Positions 1 to 10,781 of a stretch of DNA of 64,000 nucleotides are shown here, piece by piece. Source of the stretch: Saposhnikovia divaricata (taxonomy: Eukaryota; Streptophyta; Magnoliopsida; Apiales; Apiaceae); the NCBI GenBank assembly GCA_036435485.1, contig CM071596.1:19246001-19310000 (forward strand), in the 5' to 3' direction. Positions within the stretch are counted from its first letter, which is position 1. Each line of letters opens with the position of its first letter. The notes under the pieces are model-generated. The model was not told where the DNA came from. It was given only the letters and a program-made list of their open reading frames with translations, and did not search any database. A program made the translations under genes and the position numbers.

Positions 1-754
1 CATCCATTTGCTCAATCTTCTTAACCATTGCCTGCATAGTAGTATTCAACATGGTTAGAGCAATAAAATCATACTTACCACCCTTCTTAGGATGATTTCG
101 ATCATTGTATGGAAACTTGTCATTAGATGCCATCTCGTCTAACAAAGCTTTCGCATCTTCAGTACTTTTCTTCATAATAGAACCACCAGAAGAAGCATCA
201 ACAAAGTTTCGGAACTCTTGTGTCAACCCATTGTAGAATGTTTGGATTACCAACCAGTCAGGAATTCCATGGTGAGGGCATTGTCTCTGAAGTCGCTTAA
301 ATTTTCTCCAAGCATCATGAAGTGACTCGTCATCATCTTGACGAAAATTAGAGATCTCATTCCGTAGCTTAGAGGTCTTCTTCTGACTGAAGAATTTAAG
401 TAGAAAAGCCTTCGCAAGACTATCCCAAGTAGTGAATGTATTTGGTCCTTCATCCTTCAACCAATCTTTTGCTGCATCCCGAAGAGAGAATGGAAATAAT
501 CGCAGCTTAACAGCTTCATCACTTACATTGGTCATCTTTATAGTATCACACTTCTCCAGAAAACTCTCAAGATGATCAACAGGATTTTCATTGGACAATC
601 CTGCGAAAGAGTCATTAGAGATGAATTGGATGAACTGAGGCTTCAGTTCAAAGTGTGTAGCTGTGATTGCTGGTCTGACAATGCTTGAGAGTACGCCTGT
701 AGCATCTGGCATACCATGCTCCCGAAGAGCCTTAGCTACAGGTGCATCACCCAT
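1..754 (-). CDS. Ty3-gypsy gag polyprotein, partial (C-terminus off window)
   Basis: An open frame without stops runs from about position 849 to the left edge. The first ATG is at 754, preceded by a basic Lys/Arg-rich stretch in the same open frame. It encodes a plant retrotransposon gag capsid domain, recognisable from AAKDWLKDEG around residue 107, the WDSLAKAFLLKFF block, KTSKLRNEISNFRQ, and CPHHGIPDWL followed by FYNGL. These blocks are characteristic of Athila/Tat gag (Retrotrans_gag family). Gag forms the cytoplasmic virus-like particle that packages element RNA. The domain looks intact here. The start is uncertain because the open frame extends upstream of the ATG to a TGA near 850. 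No nucleocapsid zinc knuckle is reached before the edge. Confidence 0.85.
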   Translation of the reverse strand, partial: MGDAPVAKALREHGMPDATGVLSSIVRPAITATHFELKPQFIQFISNDSFAGLSNENPVDHLESFLEKCDTIKMTNVSDEAVKLRLFPFSLRDAAKDWLKDEGPNTFTTWDSLAKAFLLKFFSQKKTSKLRNEISNFRQDDDESLHDAWRKFKRLQRQCPHHGIPDWLVIQTFYNGLTQEFRNFVDASSGGSIMKKSTEDAKALLDEMASNDKFPYNDRNHPKKGGKYDFIALTMLNTTMQAMVKKIEQMD

Positions 755-894
755 AACTACCTTGTCTTTGTTTTTCCTTCGCTTCCCTGCCTGCTTTCTT
801 GCTGTAGCTTCAATTTCAGGATCAATAGACGAAGCAACACAACTAAAATACTTAGCTAAATCAATTCAAAATTAACTAATCTAACACTGCTTTG

Positions 895-912
895 TCCCCG
901 GCAGCGGCGCCA
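895..912 (-). other. Primer-binding site, tRNA-Asp type
   Basis: The minus strand reads TGGCGCCGCTGCCGGGGA seven bases after the LTR end. It is complementary to the 3' end of plant tRNA-Asp with one apparent mismatch from the usual element consensus. It primes minus-strand DNA synthesis and fixes the element's orientation. Confidence 0.85.
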
Positions 913-918
913 AAAATT

Positions 919-2353
919 TGACAAGGCCGTCGCGTGCCTATCAAATAATAATTTCTAACAATCCTTCTAACTATGTAGTAGGGTAAGTCAGAGTCGATCC
1001 CACAGAGACAAACGTATCAATCACTAGTTGTTTCTGATTTAATTCGGCTAAGCAAGTAACACAATAAATATTGAGGATTTATTAAACTAAACTTATACTA
1101 ATTCGAATTATGTTTATATTAATCAAATATTAAAAACATCCAGAATTAAATATCCCCACTAGCATGAATTGATGCAATCGTGAATTTCCTCCCCAAATCA
1201 ATCGTATATATTACTCAAAAGGAAAGATGCGCCCTAAAAATACCAATAACCTCTCTCGAGTATTAATAGCTTCTCTTAAACTACAATCAATCCTATTCTC
1301 ATGGTATCATGTAATTTAGAGACATTAATTACAGCACCCTAAATTCCTAACAATCCATTCTACCTATTCTCATGGAGAATTTCATGTTCTTACTGGATAA
1401 ATCACAACCATCTAAATCCAACTCTCGTTGATAATTAGATATAGTTCAAACAATACACATAATCACGTCTGATTTGTAATTGTTAATTAAAACAACTCAA
1501 TAAGCAAGAGCAATTAAACAATCAAATTGGGGGAAGTTGGAAATTCACACATCAATCATAACTAGGGTTCTACTTAACCCTAGATTAATTATCTACTCAC
1601 TCATAATTGAATTAACAAAACAAGAATTATAAATTGAACAAATCATATTATAAAGAAAAGAGAAAGAGAAAAACCTTTAATCTTCAAAGAAAATAAAAGC
1701 TCTCCACAAATCTCCCCAAAAGATGTTTACAAAGTTCTAATGTGTGTATCTGTTTTTTTTTCGATCCCCAAATCAATCACCTAGATGAGTTTTTATAGTG
1801 TTACAAGACTTAAGTAATTGCCTTAAATAAATAGGCCCAGCTAAAAGTAATTAGAATTATATTACAAATAGGAAAAAGGATCAAAATTCTGCAGTAAAAT
1901 TCCCGCACAGCCACGCACGGGCGCAGCTGCGCGAGGAAGGGCGCAGCTGCGCGCAATGAATTCTGCTCCAAGTGCTTGAAGGGCGCAGCTGCGCGGCTGA
2001 GAGGCGCAGCTGCGCGAACTGCTGTCTGTCGAGCACTCCTTGATAAAATAAAGGCTGCACTTCCGCGTTTTGTTGCCTGGTTCGTGTTGCGCTTTAGCAT
2101 CATTGCGAACAATTTATTAAGCCTCAAATCTTTATCAACGATCCACAATTCCATCACTTCTTCTCACAAATTCATAAAGTCATTGTTTGGAGCCAAAAAC
2201 ACCGTAAAATCGTTAAATCCCTTCAAACTTGGCAATACTTTATTTCCTGCGATAAACTCATCAAAAACTAATTAAATACTCACGATTATTCGCAAAAACA
2301 CTATAAATGTGGAAACAAAATCCTCTAGAGTATATACAAAATACACTCTATCA
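919..2353 (-). repeat. 5' LTR of the Athila/Tat-like element (about 1.44 kb)
   Basis: On the plus strand the LTR starts TGACAAGG at 919, next to the PBS, and ends CTCTATCA at 2353, giving TG...CA termini on the minus strand. The segment near 960-1010 (GGGTAAGTCAGAGTCGATCC) resembles the recurrent end region of Athila/Tat LTRs. The right boundary is supported because coding similarity to a copia accessory ORF starts at 2354. Small ORFs inside are not convincing genes. Confidence 0.75.
1921..2015. repeat. Four copies of a GC-rich 12-bp palindrome in the LTR
   Basis: The self-complementary 12-mer GCGCAGCTGCGC occurs at 1921-1932, 1941-1952, 1983-1994 and 2004-2015, flanked by GGGC/GAGG and CGAG/CGGC. 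The surrounding LTR is AT-rich, so this is a local GC island of two closely spaced pairs. Function is unknown: it could be a protein-binding array, an RNA-structure element or a methylation target. Confidence 0.95.
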
Positions 2354-2890
2354 CTTACCAACATCTATCTTTCTATCATAGGCAAGTGAGTAGCCTATCT
2401 GTTAAACAGGTGCACTTAATTGATCATAGCTGGATTTCCTTCCACTGAATACTTGCAGGAGTGTGGCAAACACATAGCTCTACTCTTTTCTCAGATGCTT
2501 CCTATTTAGGTTCCCAACCTTGATAGTATCTGAGTACCTTATGAGTTCAAAGAATTCCACCAGTTGGTCATCTGTTACTAGTTTGTTGTATTCATTCTGG
2601 TGAAGACCCAAGGCTTTACTCATGTCCTCATACGTGATGTTAAACTCTTTACCCAGAACTTTGCAGTTTATGACTTAGCCCAGACTGCCATCTTCAAGAG
2701 CAACAGTTTCAGTAATTGCAGTGCTCCAGAACTGTTCTAGAATGTCTAGATACAGAGTTGGGTTGGCCGTATGTGCTCCTTTGATATATGATTCAGACAT
2801 CTATTTTACAAAGCACTTGTAGTTAGCATTTGGGGCTTCAACATCACTTGAGAGAGCGATGAAGTTGGTGTTGAATTTCACGGTTGCCAT
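2354..2890 (-). pseudogene. SIRE accessory ORF downstream of pol, degenerate and truncated
   Basis: The minus-strand ATG at 2890 opens a frame whose conceptual product resembles the N-terminal third of the accessory protein at 61042-63441. Matching blocks include NPTLYLDILEQFW against KPTLVHDALQQLW, ITYEDMSKALGL against VTEEIVNRVLGF, and SYVFATLLQVF against NYFFEAITRCF. Four in-frame stops are visible, at 2803-2801, 2677-2675, 2482-2480 and 2404-2402. Most look like CAA or TGG codons changed by C-to-T or G-to-A transitions. The frame runs to 2354, where the Athila-like LTR begins. The domain resembles the putative plant transposon protein type; its function is not established. Confidence 0.75.
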
Positions 2891-3737
2891 TGATACAGAG
2901 AAAGGAGAGAAGAGAATGTATGGTTGAAGAAGAAATTTAGCTTTTGAAGTTAGGGTTTTCAGGGGTTTTGGAACTTTAGATGCTTGAGAAATCGAATGAA
3001 ATGAATCGAATAGATGTATAATTGTATAAGTATGAAGTACTTGAATTGTCGATTAGTTATATGTTTTGTATCGACAACTCAGGCATTCGAGAAGTAGAAA
3101 TCAACTATTCGATAAGTCAAGGAAGGCTTAATCAATATCTCAAGCAGTTTGTAACTCACAGCTGGCAGTTATCTAACTTAGAAATAATTCTAAATTAAAT
3201 AAAATATCTTTTTATGAGTGATTTAAAATTCTGAATAAAAATCCAAAAATGATTCAGATTTAACGAGAATTCAACCTTTTCAAATGATTCAAGAACTCAA
3301 ATACAGTATTCGAGAACTCAGTCACTAGAGAACTCAATTACCATATTCGAGAAGTCAATCATACCTCTATTCGATATCTCTAAAGGGCTCTATTCGAGAA
3401 CTCGAGAGTGTTCCAAAGAGACTTATTAGAGAAGTCGAACAGTGAATCATTAGAGAAGTCAGACTTATCGAAATATTCTTTTCACTCATAAAAATTCAAT
3501 TTTCACTATCTTTTAAAATTCACCAGACATATTCTATGAAGAATATTCTAACAAATTAAATAGTGATATTCTCAAAATTTCATAGAAATTTCAAGTTGAC
3601 ATAATATGATTTTTCAACATATGCAACAGATTTGAAATATTTATAAATCATATTTCAGCCAACACTTGCTTCAAAAATATTGAGAATTTAGATAAAGTAA
3701 GTGTTTACTGCTGCAACAATCTAGTTGATATTTTCAC
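2891..3737 (-). repeat. pol-accessory ORF spacer with clustered TCGA-core motifs
   Basis: No ORF of note. Between 3000 and 3480 the plus strand carries many irregularly spaced variants of ATTCGAGAACTC, ATTCGATAAGTC and ATTAGAGAAGTC. Relative to the element RNA these run opposite to the ATTCGATA/ATTCGAGA motifs in its own LTR, so the two regions of one transcript could pair. The rest is AT-rich. Confidence 0.7.
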
Positions 3738-6700
3738 TTAGCCAGATTCTGAAGAATTCAGCATTCCAATCTCACTAACCAACCTTGTGAAGGTGGCTTC
3801 ATCCAATGGCATAGTGAATATATCATCTAACTGTTTATCTGTAAGGACATAATGCAATTCAATGGTTCCATTAGTTGCATGCTCCTTAATGAAATGATAT
3901 ATGATGTCAATGTGCTTTGTCCTAGAATGATTGATAGGATTGGTAACTATAGAGATTGCACTTGTGTTGTCACACATGATTGGAATTCTTTCCACCATAA
4001 GTCCATAATCTCTAAGTTGATTTCTAATCCAAAGCACTTGAGCACAGCAACTTCTAGCAGCTATGTATTCAGCCTCAGCTGTGGAAGTTGACATAGATTG
4101 TTGTTTCTTGCTGTACCAAGAGACTAATCTTTGTCCAAGAAACTGGCAGCTACCTGAGGTGCTTTTCCTATCCACTCTGCATCCAGCATAATCAGCATCA
4201 GAATAACCAACAAGACTGAACCCTGTGTCCTTAGGATACCATAAACCCAAGTTTGGAGTGCCCTTCAGATATCTAAAGATCCTCTTTATAGCAATCAAAT
4301 GTGACTCTTTTGGATTTGATTAAAACCTTGCACACAAGCATGTAGAAAACATGATGTCTGGCCTACTTGTAGTGAGATAGAGTAGAGAGCCAACCGTGCC
4401 TCTGTAGACTGAGATATCTACTTTCTTGCCTTTAACATCTTCATCCAATTTGGTGGCAGTGGCCATGGGAGTCTTTGCAGGTGAGCAGTCTTCTAAGTCA
4501 AACTTCTTCAATAGATCCTTGATGTACTTGGTTTGACTGATAAAGATACCATCCTTCCTCTGACTAACTTGTAACCCAAGAAAGAATGTCAACTCTCCCA
4601 TCATGCTCATCTCATATCTGCTCTACATGAGCTTAGAGAATTTCTCACACAACTTCTCATTTGTAGAGCCAAATATGATATCATCCACATAGATTTGAAC
4701 TAGGATAATATCATCACCATGTTTATTGTAAAACAGTGTCTTGTCCAATGTGCCTCTAGTGAATTGATTTTCAAGAAGAAATTGGGATAAAGTGTCATAC
4801 CATGCCCTTGGAGCCTGCTTAAGTCCATACAATGCCTTAAGCAATCGGTAGACAAATTCTGGGAAATGTGGATTCTCAAAGTCAGGTGGTTGTTGCACAT
4901 AAACTTCTTCTTCCAACTCTCCATTCATAAATTCACTCTTGACATCCATTTGATAAACTTTAAAGTTTGAATGAGCAGCAAATGCCAAGAAGATTCTGAT
5001 GGCTTCCAATATAGCAATAGGAGCAAATGTCTCATCATAATCAATGTCTTCCTGTTGAGAGTATCCTTTTACAACCAACCTTGATTTGTTTCTTACTATT
5101 ACACCATCTTCATCCATCTTATTCTTCAGAACCCATTTTGTTCCAACAATGGTTTCGTTCTTTGGTGCAGGCACAAGTTCCCATACTTTGTTTCTTTCAA
5201 ATTGATTCAGCTCTTCTTGCATAGCAATAATCCAATCTGGATCCAACAGTGCATCATCAAGTTTCTTAGGCTCAATCTGAGATAGAAAGCAACCATAGAG
5301 GCACTCATTTTGAGTTGCTCTCCTAGTTCTCACTCCTGCATTTGGATCTCCAATAATTTGCTCTGCAGTGTGTGACCTATCCCATTTCCTTGAGTGCTCA
5401 GTTTGATTTCTCAACCTTGATGTTGCTTCATCATCTAAGTCATGATCATTTTCATTTCATCCCTCTGTGAAGTTGCTACTATTCACAGGTGTGTCTTGGA
5501 GGCTAGTCTTTTCACTGTTGATTTGCACAGATTCTTCTCTTGCTTCATCATTCACTGGAGTTTGTTGAATTGTAGTCTCAACTTCAGTTTCAATCTCTTC
5601 ATCAGAATCATCTAGATTTTCAAACTTTAGTGGATCTCTATCTTCATCATTGGCTTCTTCTAATCCAGGTAGTTTGCTATCATCAAATGTCACATCTGTG
5701 CTTTCCATAACTTTCTTTTGACTGATGACATAAACTTTGTATGCAATTCTCTTCATAGAATAGCCAAGAAAAATTCCTTCAAATGCCTTTGCATCAAATT
5801 TCCCAACATATTCTGAATTGTCTTTCAACACAAAGCATTTGCTTCCAAAAGTATGAACATATTTTAGAGTAGGCTTCTTTCCAGTCATCAAATTGTAAGG
5901 TGTCTTTCCAGTGTTTTTGTTGATGAGGGTTCTGTTCTGGATATAGCATGCAGTGCTCACAGCCTCAGCCCAAAGACATGTAGGCATCTTTGCATCAAGC
6001 AACATTGTTCTAGCAGCCTCAATTAGAGTTCTATTCTTTCTCTCAACTACTCCATTTTGTTGTGGAGTCCTTGGAGCTGAGAATTGTTGAGAAATGCCAT
6101 TCTCTTTGGAAAATGCTTCAAATAAGGCATTTCTGAACTCTGTTCCATTATCACTTCTTAATGCAATCACACTTGCATTGTTGGATTTTGCTTCCTTATC
6201 AACTTTCTTTATGTGCTCAATGATTACTTGTGGAGCCTCATCCTTTGATGCTAGAAATTCCACCCATGTATACCTTGTGTAGTCATCAACCATCACTAGG
6301 GCATACTTCTTTCTTGAGAGTGACATAATATTGACAGGCCCAAACAAATCCATATGAATTAATTGCAGGGACTTGGTGATTAATGTCACTGTCTTTGACT
6401 TGTGGCTTGACTTTTTATCTTTCCTTTTTGGCAAGCCTTACACACTCCTTCTTGACAGAATTCAAGTGTGGGCAGGCCTCTCACTAACTCTCTTTTGACT
6501 AGAGAATTAATGGCCTTGAAGTTCAGGTGTGATAACTTCTTGTACCACAACCAACAATCTTCATTTGATGCTTTTGAGTAGAAGTAAAAACTTTGTCCTT
6601 GTTTGCAGAGTCCATATTGGCTACAAACAGGCTTCCTTTTCTTACTCCAGATAGAGCAAAATCACCAGTCTTCTTGTGGGTGATCAAACATTCATCTTTG

Positions 6701-7008
6701 TCAAAACTTACCTTGAATCCTCTATCAGTAAACTGACCAACACTTAGCAGATTATGATTGAGACCCTTGACTAGTGCTACATCTTCAATGATGACATTAC
6801 CAACTTGTAACTTGCCATATCCCAATGTGTTACCCATGCTGTCATCTCCAAAAGCAACTATTGGGCCAGCCTTCTCCTCATATTGTGATAGCAGGGCCAT
6901 ATCACCAGTCATGTGATTTGAGCATCCACTGTCCAAAATCCACATGACCTTCTTCTCAATTTCTTTGCCCTGCAAACACAAAGGTATTACTTCTTCTTTG
7001 GTACGCAA
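3738..7008 (-). pseudogene. Ty1-copia pol (protease-integrase-RT-RNase H), decayed
   Basis: Protease lies at about 6950-6530 with the WILDSGCSNHMTG active-site motif. The integrase HHCC region follows, with a Tyr where the first His is expected (WYKKLSH). The integrase core at 6434-5457 has [15 protein letters not shown] and [11 protein letters not shown] carrying the D-D-E triad. RT at 5414-4320 has DVKSEFMNGE and YVDDIIFGS, and RNase H at 4298-3738 has YSDADYAG and [10 protein letters not shown] frameshift lies between about 6560 and 6434. In-frame stops occur at 5457-5459, 4623-4625 and 4320-4322; the last two replace Gln codons of the related intact copy at 55928-59317. pol is offset -1 from gag, as in that copy. 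It would have supplied all replication enzymes but cannot now. Confidence 0.9.
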
Positions 7009-9483
7009 ACATGTTTGGGTCCACTTGGCTTAGAAACAGATTTATCAAAAACAGCATGCGTATCAACTTTCTTAGGACTAGTCTTCTTGTCACTGTTAGA
7101 AGTCTTAGAATCTGAATTCTTAGACTTAGGTGACAGATGTACCTTCCTAACTCTAGGAGGACTTGAAGACTCTGGCCTTGTGTAGTGTGTGTGAATGTTG
7201 TGACTGATGCAACCATCCATGAAATTGTCTTCTTAAATTAAAACAGCTAGTCATAACATTCATGTTGCATGGCATACAGTCAAGTTTATCACAGAAAGGT
7301 TAATCTCTATGTCTTAAAGGAACAGAGCAATCATAGAAAGGCTTAGCTACATTACCAGTTGGTTTCTTCCATGCACGAGTTTAGTGATTAGTGCTAAAAC
7401 AGTTTTGACAAACTTTTCTAGGGGCATTTGACACATAAGCATAATTATTATTCTTGTTTATCCCTAGCTTGCCATTCCTGTTTTGTTTCTTATTAGCCAC
7501 TTTCTTCTCAGATTCATTTTTCCCAGCTGAAACAAACTTCACAAACTTCTCAGGTCTAGGTCTACTTCCTACAGGCTTCTTGGCTTCTGCCTTGACACTC
7601 TCACTCTTAGAGGAAGCTGGTTGTTCACTAGACTGTGGCTCATCCTCATCATTCAACATTTGCTTAATGAGTAAGGCATCCTCATCAATTTCAAATGTTG
7701 GTTCTTTAAAAATTGGAGACTCGGTCTTTTTCACAATGTGAGGCACTTCATCCTGAACAACTATATCATCTTCAATGACAGCATTGCCTTTCCTCTGTTT
7801 AAGAGTGCCATAGTCAAGTCCAATGGCAGCCTTAGGTTTAGCTTGATTTTTCTCATGGTAGGACTGCAATAGACTAGATGAGTTCTTAAAGGTTTTCAGT
7901 TTGAATTCATTTTCAGCTAGTTCATCCCTAAGAGCCTTCTCAACCTGACTAGCATATAGAACCTTATTCTGCAGATATTCAACTTCTTTCTTATGGTTAT
8001 CTACTTGTATAGCAGTTAGCTCAAGTTCCTCATTCTTTTTGTTTAACAATTCATTCTTAGCAGACAGTTTGGTAATCTCTTCATTAGCAGCAGTCATACT
8101 AGTATGAATATTAAACATTTCAATAGACAGTTATTCAACCATGCATTTATACTCAGAAACAGACATATCTATGGTAGTGAGAGATGGTACCTGAGAGTCA
8201 GATAGAGATTGTTCATCCTTGGAATCAGCCATCAAGGCATAGTTACAGAATTCTTGCTCCTCTCCATCACTATCAGAGTCATCCCAACACTTCCCTTCAG
8301 CTATATAGGCCTTGCCTTGTGTTTGCTTTTTCAGAAGGGCCTTATACTTAGCTTCAAGCTCTAGAAACTCCTTATCCTTCTTTTTAGGCTTCTTGCATTC
8401 ACTAGCAAAATGCCCTAGGTCACTGCATCTATAACACCTTACAGATGACCTATCCACATGGCTGGTTTTGAATTTATTCTTGTTTGCTTTCACAGGTGCC
8501 TTGCTCTTGTTGAATGAATGGTTTTGGGGTCTAGGTTTGAAGGGTTGGTTCCTCTTGAATCTGATGTTTGGAAACTTTCTGGCCATGAAAGCATATGAAA
8601 TGTTTTCCATGCCATCTAGCTCTTCAAGAGTATAGAACTCTCCTTCTTCCTTCTCCTCAACAGGTTCAGTCACTTCACCTTCATTTTCTTCATCATCTAC
8701 TATCTCTTCTATCCTCAGCTGACTTGTAGATGCTTCTAGGTCTTGAACATATTTGTTGACAATCAAGGCACATGATGTGTTTATCATTCTGCCTTGGTTG
8801 GCTTTGATAGCCCTCTTCTGAAGCAACTCAAGCTCATGAGTCTTTAAAACCCCATAGAGCACATCATATGTGACTTTGTTCAAATCTCTTTCCCTCAGAG
8901 AAATGACCCTCTGCTCTAAGTGGTTTGGAGAAGATAATAGAAACTTCATGTTCAACTCTTTAGTACTGTAAACCTTGCCATTCATTTGTAGCTCAGTCAC
9001 CAACTTATGAAATCTCTCAAACATGTCAGTAATGCTTTCCTTGGACTGTGCCATGAAAGCTTCATACTGAGTGACCAGTATATGTTTCTTGTTCTCTCTG
9101 ACCTCATCTGTTCATTCACATAATACCTCAATGTGATCCCACATCTCCTTTGCTGTTTTATAAGAGGCAATGTTAGCAAACATTGACATCTCCATAGAAT
9201 CTATGATCAACAACGTGAGATGACTGTCAAGGGCAATCATCTCCTTTTCTGTCTCTGTCCATTTAAATGGTTCTTTAGCCACATAGGATCTTGGAATGGT
9301 TACAGTTCCAACAGTCTTCTCAGGAATCTCCAGTTGCGGAACAAAACGCCCATTCTTGAGTATCTCAGGATATAAAGGATTAGCAGCTTTGATGAACAAC
9401 TGCATTTTGATCATCCAGAGGTTGTAGTTCTCTTTGTTGAACTTAGGGACCTTCACCGTTCTTGTAGTCTTTGGTGTATTCAT
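6987..9483 (-). pseudogene. SIRE gag, decayed
   Basis: The likely ATG is at 9483, 31 nt after the PBS (open frame 9678-9112 upstream is LTR). The N-terminal block (KFNKENYNLWMIKMQLF) is the usual copia gag opening. A CCHC zinc knuckle (CYRCSDLGHFASEC) lies near 8450-8400, acidic Glu/Asp-rich segments surround it, and a long predicted coiled coil rich in Lys/Glu/Leu lies at 8118-7850. Stops at 9114-9112 and 8133-8131 are in the same frame, so they are simple nonsense changes. A frameshift occurs near 7383-7381. A second Cys-rich motif, C-X4-C-X2-C, sits at 7293-7267 in the broken part. The final segment, 7220-6987, ends after a VPK motif where pol takes over in the -1 frame. Confidence 0.85.
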
Positions 9484-9513
9484 GATCGTTTTCTGTTTTT
9501 GAATAAACAGCCT

Positions 9514-9525
9514 ACTTTGATACCA
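9514..9525 (-). other. Primer-binding site, initiator tRNA-Met type (degenerate)
   Basis: The minus strand reads TGGTATCAAAGT two bases after the LTR end, against the usual TGGTATCAGAGC. The mismatches fit an old, decaying copy. Confidence 0.8.
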
Positions 9526-9827
9526 CTTGTTGAATATTGAACACACAAAAGAATACAGAGGGGGGGTGAATGGATTCTTGAACTTTTCTTGTTCTTGAAT
9601 CTGTTTTGGAGTATGTAACAAGATATGTGTTATGTGTGTGCAGAAATATGAATATAGATAATAAACAACACAAGACACGATATCACTTTAATCTAATATT
9701 TTATTAGATAAAGATTTGTTACAACCTGTGAATACAAATGATAGTATTCTCAGCTTTGTTTTTCTCAAAGAGATGTACTCTTAGAATGTATGTGAAAAAA
9801 TTAACTTCTAAAGAAGTGAGGTTGTGC

Positions 9828-9836
9828 CCTTATAGA
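9828..9836 (-). promoter_or_regulatory. TATA-like box in the SIRE-B LTR
   Basis: The minus strand reads TTCTATAAGGGC, about 130 bp upstream of an AATAAA-like signal, a spacing suited to U3/R/U5. No transcript evidence is available. Confidence 0.5.
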
Positions 9837-10112
9837 ACATGAGCACAACCTGCTTACTACAAATAAGGTTACAGGATAAATTACTTTCTCATATGTCTAT
9901 CCTTTTTGAGCAAGCATCCAAACGGCTACAGGTTTGACTTCTTGAGGTTCTGCACAGATCCACTTCTTTAGCTCTTTGTCTCTTGTACATCTCTCTAAGC
10001 TTCTTTGTAGGCTTTCCAAAATACTTTACAGCTTGTGGTCCATAAAGCACCTTGGCTTGTTGCAGGTTTCTGACTTGTACAATTCCTTCAGTATTTTGTC
10101 TCCAAGATTGTA

Positions 10113-10474
10113 TTCGAGAAGTGGCTAAGTGTTTGATTCGAGAACTAGAATTGACTTGATCGATAACTCTGAGTTCTCGAATACTGTAAAGTTGACATAT
10201 CGAATCACTTCTCGAATAGCTCTTTTCTTCAGGAATCCTTGAGTTGTCGAATGGAGCATTTAACTTATCGAATCCCTGAGATATCGAATAGCTTTCTGAG
10301 TCTTTGAGATATCGAATGAGCTTTGACTTGTTGACTCCTGGAGAACTTGAATGATGCTTTGACTTGTTGACTTCCTGAGTTCTCGAATAGAGTAAAAGAC
10401 ATATCGAATCTCTGATATATCGAATGGGATATCGAATAGTGTCTTTTGAGATATCGAATCCCTGACTTCTCGAA
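10113..10474 (-). promoter_or_regulatory. Cluster of ATTCGATA/ATTCGAGA motifs in U3 of SIRE-B
   Basis: More than a dozen copies of TATCGAAT or TCTCGAAT (plus-strand reading) occur upstream of the TATA box. Six fit TTCnnGAA exactly: 10113-10120, 10137-10144, 10174-10181, 10209-10216, 10380-10387 and 10467-10474. TTCnnGAA is the dimer core of heat-shock elements, but no full three-unit element (TTCnnGAAnnTTC) was found, so heat control is only a possibility. Confidence 0.6.
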
Positions 10475-10781
10475 TATAACAAACATACTTATCGAATTGG
10501 TACATAGGCAAATTTTCATTCTCCAAACTCTAACTGTGTTTATTTTGACAGCCTTGTTCTTCAAGCTTGAGGCATGAACCTTGGAACTTCTTTCAAGCAT
10601 TATTCTCTGACTTTTAAGTACAATTACACAGATAGAAATTGATGCCTATTACAAGTACTAAACAAGTAGAAACTCTACAACTAGAGGTTCCCTCAGTTAA
10701 GAGGTCATGTAAGTAATACAAAGCATTACAAACAATTAGGCTTGTTATTAGATGTATTCAGGCATGCCTCTGTGACTAACA

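Larger units (their letters stand above)
1..2353 (-). mobile_element. Athila/Tat-like Ty3-gypsy retrotransposon, 5' part
   Basis: Read on the minus strand, the order is 5' LTR (2353 to 919), an 18-nt primer-binding site matching the 3' end of plant tRNA-Asp, then a gag reading frame that runs off the left edge. A tRNA-Asp PBS and this type of gag are typical of the Athila/Tat group of plant Ty3-gypsy elements. The LTR boundary at 2353/2354 interrupts the accessory ORF of the SIRE-type copia element to its right, so this insertion is younger than that element. The expected 5-bp target duplication would begin with the CTTAC at 2354-2358; its partner lies outside the window. pol and the 3' LTR are not visible. 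Confidence 0.85.
2354..10781 (-). mobile_element. SIRE/Maximus-type Ty1-copia element, decayed (SIRE-B)
   Basis: Read on the minus strand: 5' LTR (10781 to 9528), iMet-type PBS, gag with coiled coil and zinc knuckle, protease, integrase, RT, RNase H, a motif-rich spacer, then an accessory ORF cut at 2354 by the Athila-like insertion. The copia order (integrase before RT), the long gag and the extra ORF after pol define the SIRE/Maximus lineage. Many nonsense codons and frameshifts make it non-autonomous. Its right end lies inside an older inverted-repeat MITE, which gives the LTR boundary independently. The 3' LTR lies off the left edge. Confidence 0.9.
9528..10781 (-). repeat. 5' LTR of SIRE-B (1254 bp)
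   Basis: The plus strand starts TGTTGAATATTG at 9528 and ends GACTAACA at 10781, so minus-strand termini are TGTTA...CAACA. The boundary at 10781/10782 is confirmed because the following sequence matches the opposite arm of the MITE it entered, and similarity stops exactly there. A CACCCCCCCTCTGTATTC block just inside the end is typical of SIRE LTRs. A minus-strand AATAAA polyadenylation-like signal lies at 9705-9700. Confidence 0.85.
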
